Positions 6,810-10,307 of a stretch of DNA of 10,307 bases are shown here, one piece after another; the stretch's first letter is position 1, and every line of letters begins with the position of its first letter. The stretch covers positions 1 through 10,307 of the forward strand of contig DYPM01000064.1 in the NCBI GenBank assembly GCA_020719895.1, given 5' to 3'. The translations under genes were made by a program, and so were the position numbers. This DNA is from Sulfurovum sp. GTDB lineage: Bacteria > Campylobacterota > Campylobacteria > Campylobacterales > Sulfurovaceae. Below the pieces are notes generated by a model, which had not been told where the DNA came from, did no database searches, and worked only from the letters and a program-made list of their open reading frames with translations.

Positions 6810-7343
6810 ATGATAAAAAAGTTAATTTTTTTGATGACGGTGTTGTTGATGTTTGGTTGTACAGATCCCTAAAAACCAAAAGGGATAGAACCTGTAGAGA
6901 GTTTTGATCTTAATGCCTATCTTGGAAAATGGTATGAGATTGCACGAATGGATCATGATTTTGAAAAAGGTCTAAGCAATGTCACAGCGACATACTCTCC
7001 TCAAAAAGGTGAAGTCAAAGTCGTAAATCGTGGATATAACGACTCAAAGAAAAAATGGGAAGAAGCAGTAGGAGAGGCGGAATTTGTGAAAAGTTCAAGT
7101 AGCGGATTTTTGAAAGTCACTTTCTTTTGGCCTTTTTATGGTGCTTATGTTGTGATTGATACTGACTATAGCACTTACACATTGATTGGTGGTGATGATA
7201 AATCTTATATGTGGATACTCTCTCGCCAACCCGAACTTGATTCTGATACGATGGATTATCTCCTTGAAAAAGCAAAATTTTTGGGTTATGATACAGATGC
7301 TTTGATCTATGTTGATCAGAGTTTAGCAGAGTATGGTTTGTAG
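6810..7343 (+). pseudogene. blc: Blc-type outer-membrane lipocalin, interrupted by an in-frame TAA at codon 21
   Basis: Reading from ATG 6810, the frame encodes a lipoprotein signal peptide (MIKKL, hydrophobic core, LMFGC) with Cys17, then TDP, then TAA at 6870-6872. The same frame then continues for 156 codons to TAG 7343 as an intact bacterial lipocalin. It has the signature GKWYEIAR with DHDFEKGL, VTATYS, NRGYN, VTFFWPFYGAYVVID and SYMWILSRQP, colinear with E. coli Blc (177 aa). Total length would be 177 codons, exactly the family size. No ATG, GTG or TTG lies between the TAA and GKWYEI. The first internal ATG (6948) would drop the Gly-x-Trp strand and the lipid anchor, so the shorter 131-residue ORF is unlikely to work. 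Blc proteins bind fatty acids or lysophospholipids in the outer membrane. Either a young pseudogene, a sequence error, or a read-through case. It converges on the CvfB-like gene with a 10-bp gap. Confidence 0.85.
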
Positions 7344-7353
7344 TACCCGACTC

Positions 7354-8214
7354 TCAATACAAAGTTATCACTTCATCTAAAAGTACGATTTGTTTTTTTT
7401 CTATCAATGTAGTGAGAGTACGTTTGAAGTTTTTTTTACTCATTCCAAAGAATTTAACAATATCTTCGGCTTCGCTTTTGTAAGTAAAAGGCAATGAGCC
7501 ACCGTGTGAGTGAAGTAGTGCGATGAGCTTCGTTTCACCTTCATCTACTTTTGCTTTTTGTCCAATTGGCGAAAGAGAAAGATCAAGTTTGCCATCTTGT
7601 CGGACGGTTTTGATATAGACCTGTTTTGTCTCTCCAATCTCAATAGACTCAAAGATTTCATTATCAAAAAGCATTCCCTCGTACTGTTTATCAGCGACCA
7701 CTTTATATCCCAATGGCGTTTTGGCGATGATCAGTGCATCGACTGTTTTGTTTGGATGGAGTCCTTTCATTGAGCGGTTGAAAAATTGACCAATCTTTTG
7801 AGTGCCGTAGAGTCTATTGGTTTTTTCATCAAGGCAGATACGAAGAATATACTTTTTGCCGATATGAAAATGTTCTTTTTGTTGCGAAAGTGGTACAAAA
7901 AGATCTTTTGGTAATCCCCAATTGACAAACGCACCATAAGATTTGTAATCCACTACATTGAAGTAACCATACTCTCCAAGTAACGCCATTGGACGCTCTG
8001 TCGTTGCTACAGGACGATCTTCGCTATCGGTATAAACAAACACATCAAGAAGCGAACCAATAGGCATACTCTCTTCCATGATATAAATATTTGGCAACAA
8101 CACTTCTGTGTCGTCTAATGTTTGAAGATAGTAACCAAAGTCACTATCACGTGCTATTTTGAGCGTATTGATTTCTCCAATTTTGAGATTTTGATTTTGT
8201 ATTTTTGGTGTCAT
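7354..8214 (-). CDS. cvfB: CvfB/YitL-family S1-domain RNA-binding protein
   Basis: This is a cytoplasmic RNA-binding protein of the CvfB family, named for a virulence regulator in Staphylococcus aureus; its role in this lineage is not established. From ATG 8214 it has 286 residues, close to family length. It has three S1-like OB folds (about 9-75, 77-140 with GEYGYFNVVDYKSYGAFVNWGLPKDLFVPLSQ in two parts around residue 95, and 157-215) and a C-terminal winged-helix region (about 225-286, with FFGMSKKNFKRTLTTLIEKKQI). A TTG at 8250 would add 12 residues that look unlike the family and has no better ribosome site; CGGA upstream of the ATG is also weak, so the start is uncertain. It follows rpoD by 39 bp (or 3 bp from the TTG), so co-transcription is likely. 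No intrinsic terminator is visible after its TGA at 7354-7356. Confidence 0.85.
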   Translation of the reverse strand: MTPKIQNQNLKIGEINTLKIARDSDFGYYLQTLDDTEVLLPNIYIMEESMPIGSLLDVFVYTDSEDRPVATTERPMALLGEYGYFNVVDYKSYGAFVNWGLPKDLFVPLSQQKEHFHIGKKYILRICLDEKTNRLYGTQKIGQFFNRSMKGLHPNKTVDALIIAKTPLGYKVVADKQYEGMLFDNEIFESIEIGETKQVYIKTVRQDGKLDLSLSPIGQKAKVDEGETKLIALLHSHGGSLPFTYKSEAEDIVKFFGMSKKNFKRTLTTLIEKKQIVLLDEVITLY

Positions 8215-8253
8215 TGTGTAGTTCCGTTTTTGAGTTGATGTGGGTTGCAAAGA

Positions 8254-10128
8254 TTACTCTTCGATATAGTTTTTGAGTTTTCTTCCTACTTTTGGATGTT
8301 TGAGTTTTTTGATTGCTGAGGATTCTATCTGTCGTACACGTTCACGTGTGACATTGAGTTCTTTTCCTATCTCTTCAAGAGTGCGATCGCTCTCATCTTC
8401 AAGTAGTCCAAAACGCATACGAATCACGGCTCTCTCTCTTTCGTTGAGTTGCTCCAATACGAGATCAATTTGGACATTAAGGTCGTCTTTGAGTACAGCA
8501 TCGGTTGGACTAAGCGAGTCTTTGTCTTCGATAAAGTCTCCAAATCGTCCATCATCTTCATCTCCTACAGGTGTCTCTAAACTCACTGGCTCTTTGGTGA
8601 TTTTGATCACATTTTTGACTTTATCGATAGAGAGTCCTACTTCTTGAGCGATGGTTTCAATATCTGGTTCTTTGCCTGTTTCTTGGAGATGTTTTCGCAT
8701 GATTTTATTGATACGATTGATAGTTTCTATCATGTGAATTGGGATACGAATGGTGCGTGCTTGATCTGCAATTGCTCGACTGATCGCTTGACGAATCCAC
8801 CATGTAGCGTAGGTGGAAAATTTGTACCCTTTTTCATACTCAAACTTATCGACGGCTTTCATCAATCCAATATTTCCTTCCTGAATCAAATCAAGGAAAG
8901 GCAAACCGCGGTTTGTGTAGCGTTTGGCGATGGAGACTACCAATCGAAGGTTGGATTTTGCCATACGGGTTTTTGCGATTTCGCTTTTGCTTTTTCCTTG
9001 TCGGATCTGATTGAGAATCTCTTGGAGTTTCTCTTCGCTAAGATCAAATCCACCTTTGCTTGCTTCTCGCGTCTCAAAGAGTTTTTTTATCTCTACATAA
9101 GTGCTGACCATAGTGGTCTCTGGCACAGATTCGATAATATCTTCTTTGGACATATTGACGATATTTTTTAGAATTTCTTCGTGATTTTGACGAAGTGTAT
9201 CATTGAAAAGTGGGAGTTTATACTCCAATCTTTTCAACTCTTTTTCAAAACTATCATCGCTGGTGAGAGCAGTCTCCATCGCTTTGACTAACTCATTAAT
9301 GAGTTTTGAAGTAGGACCCAAATCTATAAGCGCACGTTTGAGTTGCTCTTTTTTGAAGGTTACTTTGAGGCGTTCGTAGAGTATTTTTGTTTCGTCAGAT
9401 TCAGACTCAATGATCTCTTGAAACTCTTCTCTAGCTTTCATCCACTCTTTTTTTGATCTTTCAAGCTCTTTGAAGCTTTGGACTACTTGAGTGACTCTGG
9501 AGTCATCTTTAGGAGATATTTGGGTGTTCTCTTCGTCCTCTTCAGAGTTTTCATCCTCGCTACTCTCATCTCCTTCGCCTTCACTGCTTTTTTCATCTTC
9601 AAAACTCTTAAAAAGCTCTTTGACTCTTCGTTCGCGATTCAGTAGTGGACTTTTGTAGTTGAGAATATAGTCGATAAGATAAGGAACCGAACAGATCGCA
9701 TCGAGAATGATATTTTCTCCCTCTTCGATGGTTTGAGAGAGTTCTACCTCTTCATCTTTGGTCAAAAGAGGAATTTTGCCCATTTCTCGTAAGTACATTC
9801 GTACAGGAGAGTCCGAACGACTCCACTCTAAAAGCTCTTTTTCTTTATGGAAATCAAACTCCTCTTCCTCTTCGGCTGCTTTGAGTGATTTGGCACGAGC
9901 GTACTCTTTTTTTTGAGCCTCTTTGTTGGTGACCATTTTGGCATATTCAGAGGCACTGACGATAGTAATCTCAAGAGATTGAGAAAGTGAGTGAATTTTT
10001 TTGGCTTGTGCGGTTGTGATTTGTTTGCCAAACTCTCTTGCGATATTTTCAAGAGTGACAACATCTCCTATTTTTTTTGACGCAAATAGAGTCTCTACAC
10101 TTTTCATACTGTCTTTTATGGCTGCCAT
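8254..10128 (-). CDS. rpoD: RNA polymerase primary sigma factor RpoD (sigma-70)
   Basis: This is the housekeeping sigma subunit, 624 residues, which directs core RNA polymerase to -10/-35 promoters. Region 1.1 is the N-terminal ~80 residues. Region 1.2 (106-138) has DSPVRMYLREMGKIPLLT. A long non-conserved spacer (~140-385) includes a very acidic Ser/Glu/Asp tract at 177-200. Region 2 (386-460) has KSNLRLVVSIAKRY, GLPFLDLIQEGNIGLMKAV and, for -10 melting and recognition, YKFSTYATWWIRQAISRAI. Region 3 follows from IPIHMIETINRINK. Region 4 is about 545-615, with the helix-turn-helix TLEEIGKELNVTRERVRQIE contacting -35. The start at 10128 has AAGGAA (10135-10140) with 5-nt spacing. The next gene on the strand is the CvfB-like RNA-binding protein. 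Confidence 0.97.
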   Translation of the reverse strand: MAAIKDSMKSVETLFASKKIGDVVTLENIAREFGKQITTAQAKKIHSLSQSLEITIVSASEYAKMVTNKEAQKKEYARAKSLKAAEEEEEFDFHKEKELLEWSRSDSPVRMYLREMGKIPLLTKDEEVELSQTIEEGENIILDAICSVPYLIDYILNYKSPLLNRERRVKELFKSFEDEKSSEGEGDESSEDENSEEDEENTQISPKDDSRVTQVVQSFKELERSKKEWMKAREEFQEIIESESDETKILYERLKVTFKKEQLKRALIDLGPTSKLINELVKAMETALTSDDSFEKELKRLEYKLPLFNDTLRQNHEEILKNIVNMSKEDIIESVPETTMVSTYVEIKKLFETREASKGGFDLSEEKLQEILNQIRQGKSKSEIAKTRMAKSNLRLVVSIAKRYTNRGLPFLDLIQEGNIGLMKAVDKFEYEKGYKFSTYATWWIRQAISRAIADQARTIRIPIHMIETINRINKIMRKHLQETGKEPDIETIAQEVGLSIDKVKNVIKITKEPVSLETPVGDEDDGRFGDFIEDKDSLSPTDAVLKDDLNVQIDLVLEQLNERERAVIRMRFGLLEDESDRTLEEIGKELNVTRERVRQIESSAIKKLKHPKVGRKLKNYIEE

Positions 10129-10199
10129 GTGATTTCCTTGGGGTGTGATGAGAAGATTTATTGGATTTAGACTTTGGATAGTTGAAATATTGAAAGTGG

Positions 10200-10205
10200 A
10201 TTATA
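10200..10205 (-). promoter_or_regulatory. Predicted -10 box of the rpoD promoter
   Basis: A perfect TATAAT on the minus strand, in the context GAGTATAATCC, lies 71 bp upstream of the rpoD ATG, giving a leader of about 65 nt. Upstream is AT-rich with no TTGACA at 16-18 bp, typical of Campylobacterota promoters, which rely little on -35. Confidence 0.5.
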
Positions 10206-10254
10206 CTCAATATTTTATTAGAGTTATTGTCTTGCAAGAAATATAATATTGCTT

Positions 10255-10307
10255 TAGGGAACCTCTAAAAACATAGATTGCTTCACTTCGTTCGCAATGA
10301 CAAATCC
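10255..10307. repeat. Partial second copy of the MITE-like repeat, cut by the window edge
   Basis: From 10259 (GGAACCTCTAAAAACATAG) into ATTGCTTCACTTCGTTCGCA and ATGACAAA, this stretch matches the left half of the element at 6587-6697. The match covers both the outer AACC-CTCT part and the inner ATAGATTGCTTCAC...ATGACAAA core. Only one end is in the window. It lies about 130 bp upstream of rpoD, beyond the predicted promoter. Confidence 0.6.

Noticed and set aside
6948..7343. Separate 131-residue protein starting at the internal ATG of the lipocalin
   Set aside because: It would lack the GKWYEIAR signature and the lipid anchor, and family homology continues upstream in the same frame to the TAA.
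7337..7363. TTTGTA/TACAAA stem between the convergent lipocalin and CvfB-like genes as a shared terminator
   Set aside because: It is a 6-bp AT-rich stem with a 15-nt loop and no T-tract; it would be unstable.
8273..8647. 124-codon plus-strand frame rich in Ser/Leu opposite the rpoD C-terminal regions
   Set aside because: Its low-complexity Ser/Leu composition is the antisense image of the Glu/Lys/Arg-rich sigma regions 3-4.
8644..9171. 175-codon open frame on the plus strand opposite rpoD
   Set aside because: It is a shadow of the rpoD coding frame: no family resemblance, Phe/Cys/Ser-rich composition, and rpoD is certain on the other strand.
10049..10237. 62-codon frame crossing the rpoD start on the minus strand
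   Set aside because: It overlaps the rpoD promoter and start, is rich in Ser, Lys and Asn, and has no ribosome site or family match.

Overview
The window looks like a chromosomal stretch of a moderately AT-rich member of the Campylobacterota (Epsilonproteobacteria), perhaps a Sulfurimonas/Sulfuricurvum-like environmental lineage. That placement is inference from the style of RpoD (long acidic spacer region), the IlvB/IlvH sequences and the two-component kinase. No rRNA or other phylogenetic marker is present to settle it. Nearly all genes lie on the minus strand and are housekeeping or sensory. I see no prophage, CRISPR array, transposase, toxin-antitoxin pair or tRNA.

Layout from left to right. 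(1) 1-474, minus: a small lipoprotein gene of unknown function that runs off the left edge. Its frame is interrupted by one TAA sitting inside a short CGTTAT repeat/hairpin. (2) 649-3678, minus: a compact cluster read in the order ilvB, ilvH, cmoM. IlvB and IlvH form acetolactate synthase, the first common enzyme of valine, leucine and isoleucine synthesis; the two genes overlap at TAATG. CmoM is a tRNA wobble-uridine carboxymethyl methyltransferase. (3) 3691-3816: a 126-bp gap with three inverted repeats, including a perfect 28-bp palindrome just upstream of the predicted ilvB promoter. (4) 3817-6453, minus: an 878-residue membrane-bound hybrid histidine kinase with a NIT-like periplasmic sensor, a degenerate receiver and a true receiver. 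(5) 6454-6809: a 356-bp divergent intergenic region carrying a MITE-like repeat with 27-bp imperfect terminal inverted repeats. (6) 6810-7343, plus: a Blc-type outer-membrane lipocalin whose codon 21, just after the lipobox cysteine, is TAA. (7) 7354-10128, minus: rpoD (primary sigma factor) followed by a CvfB-family S1 RNA-binding protein, probably one transcript. (8) 10129-10307: rpoD promoter region, ending in a second partial copy of the repeat family.

The best leads are the two lipoprotein genes that each carry a single in-frame TAA in an otherwise intact frame, the dispersed MITE-like repeat present twice, and the 28-bp palindrome at the ilvB promoter. I did not find a convincing new multi-gene system here.
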